In this document: in pieces, positions 24,036 through 34,887 of the stretch
Position numbering within the stretch: the stretch's first letter is position 1
Layout: every line of letters starts with the position of its first letter
DNA from: Prunus persica
Lineage: Eukaryota; Streptophyta; Magnoliopsida; Rosales; Rosaceae
Reading direction: 5' to 3'
NCBI RefSeq assembly: GCF_000346465.2
Contig: NC_034010.1
Location: forward strand, 10,039,638-10,103,637
Length of the DNA: 64,000 nt
The notes under the pieces: model-generated
What the model saw: only the letters and a program-made list of their open reading frames with translations
What the model was told of the DNA's origin: nothing
The model's database searches: none
Translations under genes and position numbers: made by a program

Positions 24036-25648
24036 CCTCATGTAGCCTCTCTCTCTCTCACAACCAAAACAGCCACCGATCTTTGGCCGGCGGGATCTCC
24101 TCCGTCTGGCCACCTTTGGCCATGAGACCACTTGCGTTAGAACCGTCTCTACAAGACCACTTGCGTTAGAACCGTCTCGACCTCCTCTACCCGTTCCTCC
24201 CCTTCTCTGATGAGCCCAACCACTCCTTCACCGGCGGTAGCTCGATAAAGTTCCGATTTTGTCAAAACTTTTTGTCGTCGTTTCTGATGATTCTGGCCAC
24301 CAAATTTATCGATCCAGGTATGCTTTCTCATCCTTTCAACGTGACTTAGCTGATGGTTGGGTTGGTTAGGATCGATTTTGAAGTTTTGAAACTCGAATTA
24401 CTAATCAAAATTTTGGCCCTTTTACGGATCAAGTTTTGGGCAAGTTCAGGCCATTTTTCGGCCATGGTACAAGAACAAAAGTTTCTCTACTTAATGTTTA
24501 GAACATGTAGGTATATGTCTTGACCGACGATTCGGATATTTTTCGATCGTCGGAATTTCTCTGGGCACCCACGCACTGCCGTCGCATGCACATAAGCATT
24601 GTTTGGGTAACCCTTTAGGTCCTAAAATGATCCCCATGTTGTCTCAAGCACAATGATATGCTCGGATTTTAATTTGGTTATCTTTTGACTATCAATCGGA
24701 TTACGCATATTAGGCGATATTTGGGTTATATGTTCGGACCGTTGGATCGGCTCCATTTCCAAGTATGTTGATCTAGGAATCCCTAAGATCGTGTAGGAAT
24801 TTGCAGATCACGAATCAGAGTCGCGAATACTTCGATTCAATGATTGAAAGATTAGGTTAAACGACGACCGTCCAATCTTGCGATCGTGAGCTGTTCGACC
24901 GCTCGATCGAGACCAAACTTGCATAACGTATTTAGTAGACTTGGTTGAATCTGTAGGAACTTTTAGATCAGAAATCAGACGTTATGGGGCCATGTGGGCC
25001 CTGTTGACCATTATGAGAAGTTTGATCCCTCGGTTGACTGAGAGTCTTCCGAGGTAGTTTCATACTTCGAGGAGTACTAGAACGATCTTATAAATGAGGC
25101 TTGACTGTTATGTGAAGTATTTTGATTATGTTTGGAGTATGAGGTTATGTTATAGTATTTTATGGTATTCTTGGGTATTATTTTGATATTTGAAAGTTAT
25201 GCAATATTGGAAGTTATGGGATCTCTAGGGGTTATTATATAACATTATTTATTATTATTATTATGATTATTATTATTAAAGTATATGACTGAGTGATATT
25301 GAGTTATTTATGAAAGTCTATTGTTTTAATTGTGGAAAATAGCATTTTATGGAAATTATATGTAAACAAGTGTTGATTATTATTTGAATTATTTTGGGGT
25401 CTTGGCTGGTTTATAAGATTATGTTATGAGATTATCAAACTTTAATTTGATATTGAGGTTTGTGAATATTTTTGGATCTTTATGTACTTTATGCTTGAGA
25501 AGGGATTTTGGCAACCCATTTAAAAACTAATTTTTGGAAAGTTGAGAAAAGATTTGGGAAGTTAATTTGTGGAATAAGAGGAATTTTATGATAAGTTTTG
25601 GAATATGGTTTTCAAATCCACCACAGGAGTACCCCCCCCCCAGTTGCC
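23722..25648 (+). mobile_element. Family L LTR, copy B (3' truncated)
   Basis: Starts TGTAATAACCCGATC at 23722, followed by the conserved word gagatgagtccgtagacaca near 23871, a (CT)n run at 24000-24033, and a C-tract with cagttgcc near 25631-25655. The landmarks match copy C at 31.8 kb in the same order. It stops at about 25648, where gypsy sequence begins; the two share the word agttgcct or gttgcct at the junction. The LTR end TCA and a second target duplication are missing. Confidence 0.7.
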
Positions 25649-25713
25649 TGTTTGGCTTGTAAACCTACTTCTAGCTTTTTCTCATTCTTGGCAGAACTGA
25701 TATCTGGAAGCAT

Positions 25714-26480
25714 CTAGGTTTTATCCCTGTTCTTGAGGAATGTGCCGTGTTGCTTATGGATTTTCCTCTTCTGTGTTCTAGTTAGCTCCAAAGTTGGCCT
25801 GCTACTTTTTCCAACAGAATACCATTTGCCTTCTATGATAGTTGCCAAAGGCTTATCATTTTCGGGCATTTTAATTGGTATTTCCTTCTTTGGCTGCTTC
25901 ATCATCTTTCTAATGCATTGGGCAAGCCTTTGATAAGCTTTATTTCTAGTTGTGTCTCTGGTTGAGGTTGGAACAGAGCTCTGTTGGTATGATGTTTCAA
26001 TTATGTCAAAGACACTGGTTGTAGGCTGTCTTTGCTCATCCAGAGTTATCTCCAACTCACTTTCGCATTTGTATATGTTGCACAGAACTACCCCAACTGA
26101 GATGGTTGCCTTTGGTTTCCGATTTGCCTCATTTGTAACTCTTCTGTTTATGTTGGGGCTGACTTCTGCTATCAGCTTGCCTCTCTCCTGTTCTGGCCAA
26201 TTTAAGTTGACCATGTTAACTTGAGGTTGGGAAAAAGGGTCTGTGGTCACTGTGGGAGGTTTCTCAGATAGTTTTAGCCTCCACACCTTTATTCCCTGTT
26301 GTATGACATCTCTGAAAACAACACAGCTGTTGGTGGAGTGGTTCCAAGAGTTGTGCCATCTGCAATACTGTCTGCCCTTGAGTTCCTTTGGCTAGGGCAA
26401 TTGTGAATTTGGGTGAGGAATATCTCCCAAGTAAGTTCTTTTCTTGCCTCAGACTGGTGAGGACTTCACAATTTTTCACA
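25714..26480 (-). pseudogene. Gypsy gag to protease-linker segment, copy 1
   Basis: The minus strand encodes a gag C-terminal part with a knuckle-like CRWHNSWNHSTNSC (about 26329-26370), then VFRDVIQQG and a 190-residue open frame (26286-25714) with a basic C-terminal stretch, RTQKRKIHKQ. An in-frame TAG lies just upstream (about 26393), after the motif GDIPHPNSQLP. The same stop exists in copy 2, so the inactivating change predates the duplication. The part upstream of the knuckle is short. Confidence 0.7.
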
Positions 26481-26699
26481 GTACAAAACTGGTAGTTCTG
26501 GCCAGAATAGATAAAAAGAAAACAAACTGTTTAAGCAGAACTGCCTATTACAAGACTCAAAAGAGAAATTCCAACTCCGAAAAAGACAACAGAACGTTGG
26601 ACTTCGATTTCTGTTTGGATGGTTGCCTCTGAACTGGGTTAGACTGGATATATCTATGCTGGATTGGATCGTCAACACCTTCAATTGATAAGTTTCAAC

Positions 26700-27900
26700 T
26701 GGAAATTGATACCAATGTTTGAGTTTGGCAGAGCTTCAATCTATTTCAAGCATAGAGGGCTTGTCAGGCAGAATTGAGGCCTCTTCAGTCTAAAGAGGAC
26801 TTAAGTGGCTGGATTAATGGTCACTGAGTTGGAGCTGCGCTATGGTACCTATTCTGCTTGATCAAGGCTTTCTGTAAATTTGTTGAGGTTTTCATTTTTG
26901 TAAAAACTCGGACTCTGCTTGACTTGGCTTTGTGCTGAACCAAATTTATAACGAGAGAAATCTCGCTTTGTAAAACTGGTTCTCTAAACTGAAATGAAAC
27001 CAGAGATTTGAATTCTAACTGATTTGTTTGTAGGTCAAAGAGATTTTGGTTGCTTCAGTGTCTGAAGGTTTCTTGAGATCAATTGATTTTTTGATTTTGT
27101 CAGTATGACTTCGAGAGTTTTTGTCTTGATTGATTTTTTGGTTGTCCTTTGATCTGTTCACCTCCTCTCATATTTATAGAAAATGCTGGAGTGGGGTTTT
27201 TAATCTTTAATAATGGGAGACAGATCTTTCAAACAAATCTTTCTTTTTAAATGCCACAAAAAAGGGAAGTTATTATTCTGGCAGAGAAGAACTATCAACA
27301 GTCAGTTCCCATGGTGGTCTTGTTTGGGCCAAAAATCTGCACGCCCAACCCAGCACTGGAGGCCTAGGAAGACAAAGCAATCTCAGGATCCAAGCAGTTT
27401 GGGCTTTTCACTCAAATTAGAATCAAGAGCCCAAAATCAAAAAACCCATGTCAAATTTTGGGCAGCCACCAGAGTCTTTCTTAAGATTGGGCCAATTTCC
27501 AACACACCCAGCCCATTTCTTTTTCAGAAAAGGGCCATGAGACAAAAACATTTGGGGCTTTTTATCCACTAAGAAAAGAGACTAGCCCAACCTTTTTACA
27601 CAATTTAATCTCTACCCCAGAAAGATTGGCAAAATCAGAAGATCTTTTCTAAACAACCCCACGTGACTAGCTGGCTTTGAAAAGTCAAAATTTTCAACTA
27701 ATACAGAGAGGTTGATAGGAAATTAATGAAGGCAGGTCTTACAGAAAGACTTCTCTATTTTTTCAGCCAAAAGAAAAAGCTCAGAATCTATATATATATA
27801 TATATATATATATAAGCTCTGCACTAAAACAGGTGGCCTTTCCAAGAGATAAGCAGACTACGTTTTCAAGAGATAAGTAGAGTTTAAAAAACAAGAAATA
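26700..27900 (-). mobile_element. Gypsy LTR, inner copy
   Basis: This part is similar to 29810-30530 in direct orientation and to 30640-31190 in inverted orientation. Its promoter TATA is the complement of catatttatag at about 27167. A (TA)n run occupies 27787-27813. Exact ends are not fixed. Frame 27213-27572 (119 aa, plus) is not a recognised protein. Confidence 0.5.
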
Positions 27901-27928
27901 AATATTTACAAAACTTTGACTAAAATGA

Positions 27929-28740
27929 TCAATCAAAAGTTCCATCCCTCTCTACTTCGATTCCAGGACTGTTTGTACTGCTTGTGAATCCCACATAGTT
28001 GGATAGAACTTCTTCAACCATTTGCCTTTGATTGGTGCAGCATGGATGTCTCGATCTTGATCTTGTAACCTGTATGCCTCCAATCCAAGGACTTGCTTGA
28101 TTATGAAAGGACCTTCCCATGTGGGTGACCATTTTTCATAGCCAGCCACATGTGTTCCGAGGGGTAGAACTACTTTCCAGACAATTTCTCATTCTTCAAA
28201 ACTCTTGTTTCTAACTCTCTTGTTATAGGCTCTTGCCACGACCTATTTTCCTGCTAAGAGTTTGTTGAGGGTATTAATTCTACTTGTATCCAGTCCTTCC
28301 AATTCTAGCAACATTGCTTGTGAGTAGTCTTCTCCAACTAAATTACGTTGCTGGTCAATTCTGATGAACTGAACTGCGATTTCCATGGGCAGAATTGCGT
28401 CATGCCAGTTGCTTCTGTTTTTGAAGTTATGTAGGCCCACAAGGTTTCTGATAGTTTTTCATGTCATTGCCTTGGATTTTCCTCAAGCATTATCCTGATG
28501 ATGTTGATGATAACCTTGTTGCTTGATTCTGCCTGTCCATTTGCCTGTGCATAGTAAGGAGTGGATTGAAGTAGCTTGATTTTGAGCCCTTCTGCCATAT
28601 CTTGTATTTCTCTAAATATGAAGGAAGTTCCCTTGTCAGTGGTGATTGATTCTGGTATGCCGAACCTTTGCACAATCTGTTCTTCTATGAAGGTAATGAT
28701 CTCTTGAGATGTGGTGGATTTGACTGGGATTTATGTTTTT
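27929..28740 (-). pseudogene. Gypsy integrase, C-terminal half
   Basis: Read on the minus strand: FGIPESITTDKGTSF carries the second catalytic Asp (in TTDKGT, near 28640), then YYAQANGQAESSNK with the catalytic Glu (in QAESSNK, near 28525). A separate frame (28440-28243) gives NWHDAILPMEIAVQF, and another (28149-27952) gives the C-terminal module KWSPTWEGPFIIKQVL, with YRLQD. The zinc-binding N-terminus and first Asp are missing, and three frames are needed, so it is inactive. Confidence 0.8.
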
Positions 28741-28832
28741 GTCAGCTCCTCTGGTTTGTATGTTGCCTATTTGGCTTGAAAACCTGCTTCTAGCTTTTTC
28801 TCATTCTTGGCAGAACTGATATCTGGAAGCAT

Positions 28833-29600
28833 CTAGGTTTTATCCCTGTTCTTGAGGAATGTGCAGTGTTGCTTATGGATTTTCCTCTTCTGTGTTCTAG
28901 TTAGCTCCAAAGTTGGCCTGCTACTTTTTCCAACAGAATACCATCTGCCTTCTATGATAGTTGCCAAAGGCTTATCATTTTCGGGCATTTTAATTGGTAT
29001 TTCCTTCTTTGGCTGCTTCGTCATCTTTCTAATGCATTGGGCAAGCCTTTGATAAGCTTTATTTCTAGTTGTGTCTCTGGTTGAGGTTGGAACAGAGCTC
29101 TGTTGGTATGATGTTTCAATTATGTCAAAGACACTGGTTGTAGGCTGTCTTTGCTCATCCAGAGTTATCTCCAACTCACTTTCGCATTTGTATATGTTGC
29201 ACAGAACTACCCCAACTGAGATGGTTGCCTTTGGTTTCCGATTTGCCTCATTTGTAACTCTTCTGTTTATGTTGGGGCTGACTTCTGCTATCAGCTTGCC
29301 TCTCTCCTGTTCTGGCCAATTTAAGTTGACCATGTTAACTTGAGGTTGGGGAAAAGGGTCTGTGGTCACTGTGGGAGGTTTCTCAGATAGTTTTAGCCTC
29401 CACACCTTTATTCCCTGTTGTATGACATCTCTGAAAACAACACAGCTGTTGGTGGAGTGGTTCCAAGAGTTGTGCCATCTGCAATACTGTCTGCCCTTGA
29501 GTTCCTTTGGCTAGGGCAATTGTGAATTTGGGTGAGGAATATCTCCCAAGTAAGTTCTTTTCTTGCCTCAGACTGGTGAGGACTTCACAATTTTTCACAG
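28833..29600 (-). pseudogene. Gypsy gag to protease-linker segment, copy 2
   Basis: A near-identical copy of 25714-26480: the 190-residue frame (29405-28833) differs from copy 1 at only four residues, and the in-frame TAG before the knuckle is shared. It joins integrase sequence on its left, with the protease, RT and RNase H region missing, so an internal deletion formed this gag-integrase fusion. Confidence 0.75.
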
Positions 29601-29809
29601 TACAAAACTGGTAGTTCTGGCCAGAATAGATAAAAAGAAAACAAACTGTTTAAGCAGAACTGCCTATTACAAGACTCAAAAGAGAAATTCCAACTCCGAA
29701 AAAGACAACAGAACGTTGGACTTCGATTTCTGTTTGGATGGTTGCCTTTGAACTGGGCTAGAATGGATATGTCTATGCTGGATTGGATCGTCAACACCTT
29801 CAACTGATA

Positions 29810-30620
29810 AGTTTCAGCTGGAAATGGATACCAATGTTTGAGTTTGGCAGAGCTTCAAACTATTTCGAGCCATGGAAGGCTTGTTGAACGGGCAAAATTG
29901 AGGCTTCCTTAGTCTGAAGAGGACATAAGTGGCTGGATTGATGGTCACTAAGCTGGAGTTGCGCTATGGTACATGTTCTGCTTGACCAAGGCTTTCTGTA
30001 AATTTCTTGAGGTTTTCATATTTGGAAAAACCCGGACTTTGCTTGACTTGGCTTTGTGCTGAACCAAATTTGTAACGAGAGAAATCTCGTTTTGTAAAAC
30101 TGTTTCTCTGAATTGAATTGAACTGGAACCAGAGATTTGAATTCTAGCTACTTTGTTTCTTGTATAAGACGACCCGACCCAAATTGCACTTTGGAATATG
30201 CGCCGAACCCTATACCCCCCAGGCGAATGTCTGGCACGTAGAGGGTTCGGTGTAGATTCCAAAGTGAAATTTGGGTTGGGTCATCTCATTTTAGGTCAAA
30301 GAGCTTTCAGTTACTTCAATGTCTAACCTGTTCACCTTTGATTTTGTTAGTATGACTTCGAGAGTTTTTGTCTTGATTGATTTTATGGTTGTCCTTTGAT
30401 CTGTTCACCTCCTCTCATATTTATAGGAAATGCTCGAGTGGGGTTTTTAATCTTTAAATGCCACAAAAAAGGGAAGTTATTGTTCTGGCAGAGAAGAACT
30501 ATCAACGGTCAGTTCCTTTGGTGGTCTTTTCCTTGATTTTTCTGAAAGAAAAACCAACTCTTCCTATTCTCTTTCTGTCCCTTGTAAAAATACAATCTGC
30601 CATAATGGTCAGTTTGCTTT
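29810..30620 (-). mobile_element. Gypsy LTR, outer copy, interrupted by a hairpin insert
   Basis: Corresponds to 26690-27330 at lower identity than the gag segments. Its TATA complement is catatttatag near 30415. A ~120-bp inverted-repeat insert lies at 30167-30288, absent from the inner copy. Similarity to the inner LTR stops near 30530, after which the sequence runs in inverted orientation. Confidence 0.5.
30167..30288. mobile_element. Foldback/MITE-like insert related to LTR family L termini
   Basis: The two arms are inverted copies: left gacccgacccaaatt then cactttggaat, right attccaaagtg then aaatttgggttgggtc. The centre has caggcgaatgtctggcacg. The same arm sequence ends the solo LTR at 46710 and occurs at 50566-50675. 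The inner gypsy LTR lacks it, so it inserted after or during the duplication. A target duplication is not clear. Confidence 0.6.
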
Positions 30621-30639
30621 TTCCTGATGAACAACTCCT

Positions 30640-31590
30640 TTGCTTTTCTTGAAAATGTAACCTGCTTATCTCTTGGAAATATAAACTGCTTTGCTGCAGA
30701 GCTGCTTTGCATATTTGAGAGGGGATTTGATCTTCTTTCCCTGGCTACTAAGTGGAGAAGTTCTCTTGTAAGACCTGTCTTCATTAACTCTCCCTCACTT
30801 CTTCTGTGATAGTTGAAAATTTTGACGTTTCTAAAGTTAGAAAGTCACGTGGGGGATCTCTTGAGAAAAAGATCTGCTGACTTGCCTTTTTGAGGTAGAG
30901 ATCAAGTGATGCGAATTTCTCAGAAGCTGGGCGTTTTATCTAAAGTTGTGTGTGTCAGTTTTTTAATTGCCAATAATGGTATTTTATTCTTTAGATCATG
31001 GCTATATTTGTAATCTGCTTAAAAAGGTCTGGGCTTTTTCAGCATCTTGGTTTGATTTCTAATTCCCCTAGATATAGCCCAAAATGTTTCGTTCGTGGGC
31101 CTTTGACCAAAAAATGGGCTGGCGTGCATAATTTTGGCCCAAACACTCTCACAAATGCCCCCCAGTTTCTGCATGGCACTTGTGAGGCATGTAGGAGATG
31201 AAAAATATTCTCTCGGCTTTCTCATGTGAGTTAGACTCCTTTTGCAAATGGGCCTCCCAATAAGAGTAGGTTTATGCCCCCCAATTTCTGCATGGCACTT
31301 GTGAGGCATGTAGGAGATGAAAAAATATTCTCTCAGCTTTCTCGTGTCCTTTTGCAAATTAGGTTCCCAATCGGAGTAGGATTTTGACTTTTCTTGGAGT
31401 TTGGCTCCCAATGGAAATAGGCTTGCGATTCCTCCTTGACCTAGGATGCCCAACCTTTATAAATACAAGGCTCCTCTTCACTGTTCTTCAAATTGCAAAC
31501 TTGTCTTCTTTACTTTCTAGCTTGAGAGAGATCTTGGAGAATTTGTACTGCTTGTCGAAGAGAGCAGTTGCCGTGCATCCCAAGGTTAGT
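30640..31590 (+). mobile_element. Gypsy LTR piece in inverted orientation
   Basis: Words such as ctgcttatctcttgg (near 30661) and gtaagacctg (near 30769) are reverse complements of words at 27855 and 27705. A plus-strand promoter-like sequence, acctttataaatacaagg, lies at about 31454. It includes a direct duplication of ~100 bp: 31156-31265 and 31274-31375 both begin tgcccccca and ttctgcatggcac. No gene was seen. Confidence 0.5.
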
Positions 31591-33101
31591 TAAGCATGTA
31601 TTTTTTTCCTTCGTCTTTTCTTCTTGGCGGCTTTGGCGACGACGGTGGTGTTGCGGTGGCAGCAGCTGTAGTGTCTTTTTTTCTTTTCTTTTTTTCTTTC
31701 GGCAGGCAAGTTGTCATCGTGGGGCATCATCGGACAACCAAGAATGATCACCTTGTTGGAAAGGCCTTCTGTAACAACCCGATCCTAAATTACTATTTAA
31801 TTATTAATTTATTAAAGAAAAAGACAATTTTAGCCCGGGAATATTGAAATGGCTTAAGAGTTGACTTTTTAATCGGGGGAGATTAAATGATTAAAATAAG
31901 AGGAAATAAATTCAAATGGAAAAAATAAATTGAAATAAACAATAAAATAAAATGATTTGGATCAATTAAGGTTTTCCAAAATTTAAGATATTATTTAATA
32001 TTAAAAGGGGCAAAAAGGTCATTTTAAGTTTGGGGAGGAATGTAAAAATTTTGATTAGACCATTGCGTAGAGCACGTTTAATCGAGTCTGAAGACACATA
32101 GTGGACTCGAATCGGAGTTGTAACGAAGAAATGACGATTAAAAGAAGTTCAGTGACATAACCGTAAATATTTCGAAGTTCAATTTTAAAAACCCAGATTT
32201 TCTTCTCCTCCCTCAGAAGCTTCACGACCGGCCAACTTCTCTCCTCCACGACCGCCACCACACACCTCCATTCTTGGCGGCACTGGTCCCATTATAACCG
32301 CCTCACTTCCCTCTTCGATTCCCGACCAGTCCCAGGCTTGATCCGTCGTTGTGGTCGCCGGAATCAGCCATGAAACATGCGGTGTTGGACAGTTTTTAGT
32401 AAACTTTGGGGAGCTCGTTCGAACGCCTCCGGCCATCAAATCTTTCGAATTTGGTATGCTTTTGTATCCTTTCAATGTGTTCTAGCTACTGATTGTGTTA
32501 GGTTTAAGAAATTTCTGCGTTTAATTGGTTGATTAAGAGCACTTCCACCAGTTGACTCTTGCCATGGAAAGATTAGCCCTAGGGCAGGCACTATTCACGT
32601 GAATAGTGGCTGCCCTAGCCCCCTCCAGTAAAATGTGTTTCCAGCAGTTGGGGCTTGCCACGGCAATTACTATTCATTTTTTTATTTTTTTCACAATTTT
32701 GTTTACTTAAACAATTAATTTGGATAATATTTTCGGATAAGATTTTTGGGTTCCTACGTGTCAATACTATTCATATAGGATAAGATTTTCGGTTTCAAAT
32801 TTCAGATAAATTTCAGATAAATTTCAAATTTCAGATACATTTCAAAATTCAAATTTCAGATAAATTCAAAATGTCAAATTTCAGATACATTTCGGAATTC
32901 AAATTTCAGATAAATTTGAAATTTGAAATTTCATTTGAATTTCAAATTTCAGATAAGATTTTCACCCTCTAAGATTGCGCCGCGTGTCATATCTATCTGT
33001 GTACATTTTTCTATAAAATCAGAGGTTCAGCTCATACCTCCCACACCAGTTCTTCTCTACATTTCCATTTCTCAAATTTTAGATTTCATTCTCCATTCTC
33101 A

Positions 33102-34478
33102 ATGGCAGACATGGAAGAGGTTTTGGAGAGGCAAAAGCGAGAAACTAGAGAAAGAATGCGTAGACGAGCTGCAAGCAAAAGGGCGCAGAGAGAACTAGAT
33201 GAGCAACTTGGCATAGCAGTTGCTTTGCTGGAGGAAGAAAAGCAGGCTCGCCGTGGTTCACGAGAAGGCCGTCGCCCAAATGTGGACAGACATAGACATT
33301 CCCGGGGTAAGAATCTTATGGAAGATTATTTTATCCCACAATCTCTGTACTCTGATGTTCATTTTCGAGGGAGATATAGAATGCAACCCCATTTGTTCAA
33401 TAAAATCATGCATGATATTTGCAATTATGATGAATATTTTGTTCAAAAGAGAAATTGTGCTGGAAATTTGGGACTTCTTCCAGAGCAGAAATTCACAGCT
33501 GTGATACTAATGTTGGCGTATGGGTCATCTGCTGATCAGGTGGATGAGATTGCTCGGATGGGGAAGTCCACTATTTTGGAGAGCTTGGTGCGATTTTGTG
33601 ATGCAGTGGAAACTCTGTACACCAGAGACTACCTCCGCAAACCTACGCCCAGGGACCTGCAAAGGCTTCTCCAAAAAGCTGAGTCTCGAGGATTCCCTGG
33701 CATGATTGGTAGTATTGACTGCATGCACTGGCAGTGGAAAAATTGTCCAACTGCTTGGCAAGGGGACTACGGAAATAGAAAAGGGCAGAAAAGTATCATC
33801 CTGGAAGCAGTTGCTGGTTTTGATACATGGGTTTGGCACGCCTTCTTCGGAGTTGCCGGATCTCAAAACGATTTGAATGTCCTAGGTCAATCCCCGGTGT
33901 TCAATGATGTTTTGAGAGGTGAAGCCCCAAATATCACATATGAAATTAACAATACCATCTACCAGACCGGGTATTATCTAGCTGATGGCATATACCCGAG
34001 GTGGACAACATTTGTGAAAACAATTCCACATCCCCGATCCCATAAGGAAAAATTTTTTGCTTGCTATCAAGAGGGGTACAGAAAAGATGTTGAGAGGTGC
34101 TTTGGTATCCTTCAAGCTCGGTGGGCTATTATCAGGGGCGCGGCACGTCTATTTGACGAGGAGGTGCTTAGGAGTATAATGATGACTTGTATCATCCTCC
34201 ATAACATGATTGTGGAAGATGAATATGATTACGATGCTGATGACGTGTATGAACCAAATCCCATGGACACGGCCCTAACACGAATTTATGAAAAACCAGT
34301 GGGGCCAAATGGAGAAGCAGTGCAGCATGAACCGTTGGTTAGAGACGGTAGTTTCATGCCTCGTATGATTGATCGCTACACGGAGATGCAATCGTCGTAT
34401 ATTCATGAACACCGTCAAGTTGACTTGATGGAGCATTTATGGGCGGTGAAAGGCAATGAAGGAAATGAAGGTGAATAA
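33102..34478 (+). CDS. PIF/Harbinger transposase (DDE_Tnp_4 / HARBI1 type)
   Basis: A single open frame of 458 aa. Residues 1-60 are basic and helical; the rest is the nuclease domain. The catalytic acids can be placed: Asp206 in GSIDCMHW, Asp257 in GSQNDLNVL, and Glu331 in DVERCFGILQARW. Length and motif spacing fit plant PIF transposases. The protein cuts and rejoins element ends in the nucleus, with ORF2 needed for import and DNA binding. The ATG at 33102 follows a TATA box (tataaa, 33012-33017) by 85 bp and lacks an upstream in-frame extension. No stop or frameshift is seen, unlike copy 2. Whether it is expressed is unknown. Confidence 0.95.
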   Translation: MADMEEVLERQKRETRERMRRRAASKRAQRELDEQLGIAVALLEEEKQARRGSREGRRPNVDRHRHSRGKNLMEDYFIPQSLYSDVHFRGRYRMQPHLFNKIMHDICNYDEYFVQKRNCAGNLGLLPEQKFTAVILMLAYGSSADQVDEIARMGKSTILESLVRFCDAVETLYTRDYLRKPTPRDLQRLLQKAESRGFPGMIGSIDCMHWQWKNCPTAWQGDYGNRKGQKSIILEAVAGFDTWVWHAFFGVAGSQNDLNVLGQSPVFNDVLRGEAPNITYEINNTIYQTGYYLADGIYPRWTTFVKTIPHPRSHKEKFFACYQEGYRKDVERCFGILQARWAIIRGAARLFDEEVLRSIMMTCIILHNMIVEDEYDYDADDVYEPNPMDTALTRIYEKPVGPNGEAVQHEPLVRDGSFMPRMIDRYTEMQSSYIHEHRQVDLMEHLWAVKGNEGNEGE

Positions 34479-34887
34479 AGTGAAGTGAAGAAGTTGTTTT
34501 TATTTTATTATGTTTATGTTTTATGCTTTGGTTGTGGGTTGTTTATTTTTTATGCTTTGGTTGTGGGTTGTTTATGTTTTATGCTTTGGTTGTGGGTTGT
34601 TTATTTTTTATGCTTTGGTTGTGGTTTGTTTTTTATGTATGGAATGTTTTGAATAAAAAGGATTTTTGTTGAATATTTTCTTTATTGACTAAAAGAAAAG
34701 CAATACAACTAATAATAAAATAAAATACATGAATTAAACAAAACAAAAAATACAATGAAATGAAACGTACATGAATTAAAGAAAACAAAAAATACAATGA
34801 AATCAAAGGTACATGAATTAAAGAAAACAAAAAATACAATGAAATCAAAGCCAAGTAAACTAAGACATGAAAGGCAAACAAACTAGT
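34479..34887. repeat. Short tandem repeats between the two Harbinger genes
   Basis: About 34510-34630 has four to five ~30-bp units (ttatgctttggttgtgggtt) and about 34735-34855 has three ~42-bp units (tacatgaattaaa, aaaatacaatgaaatc). Both are in the convergent intergenic spacer and may carry the poly(A) signals of both genes. Copy 2 has different copy numbers in the same place (42.54-42.70 kb). Confidence 0.75.

Larger units (their letters stand above)
25650..31590 (-). mobile_element. Rearranged gypsy retrotransposon locus
   Basis: Read on the minus strand the order is LTR-like sequence (about 30500-29800), gag (29600-28833), integrase (28740-27929), LTR-like sequence (27900-26700), gag again (26480-25714). 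The gag segments lie 3119 bp apart. Two minus-strand TATA boxes (complements of catatttatag near 27167 and 30415) fit promoters of the two LTRs. A third, plus-strand promoter (tataaatac near 31458) sits in the inverted part 30640-31590. The locus is a product of deletion, unequal recombination and inversion; no copy is complete. Confidence 0.65.
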
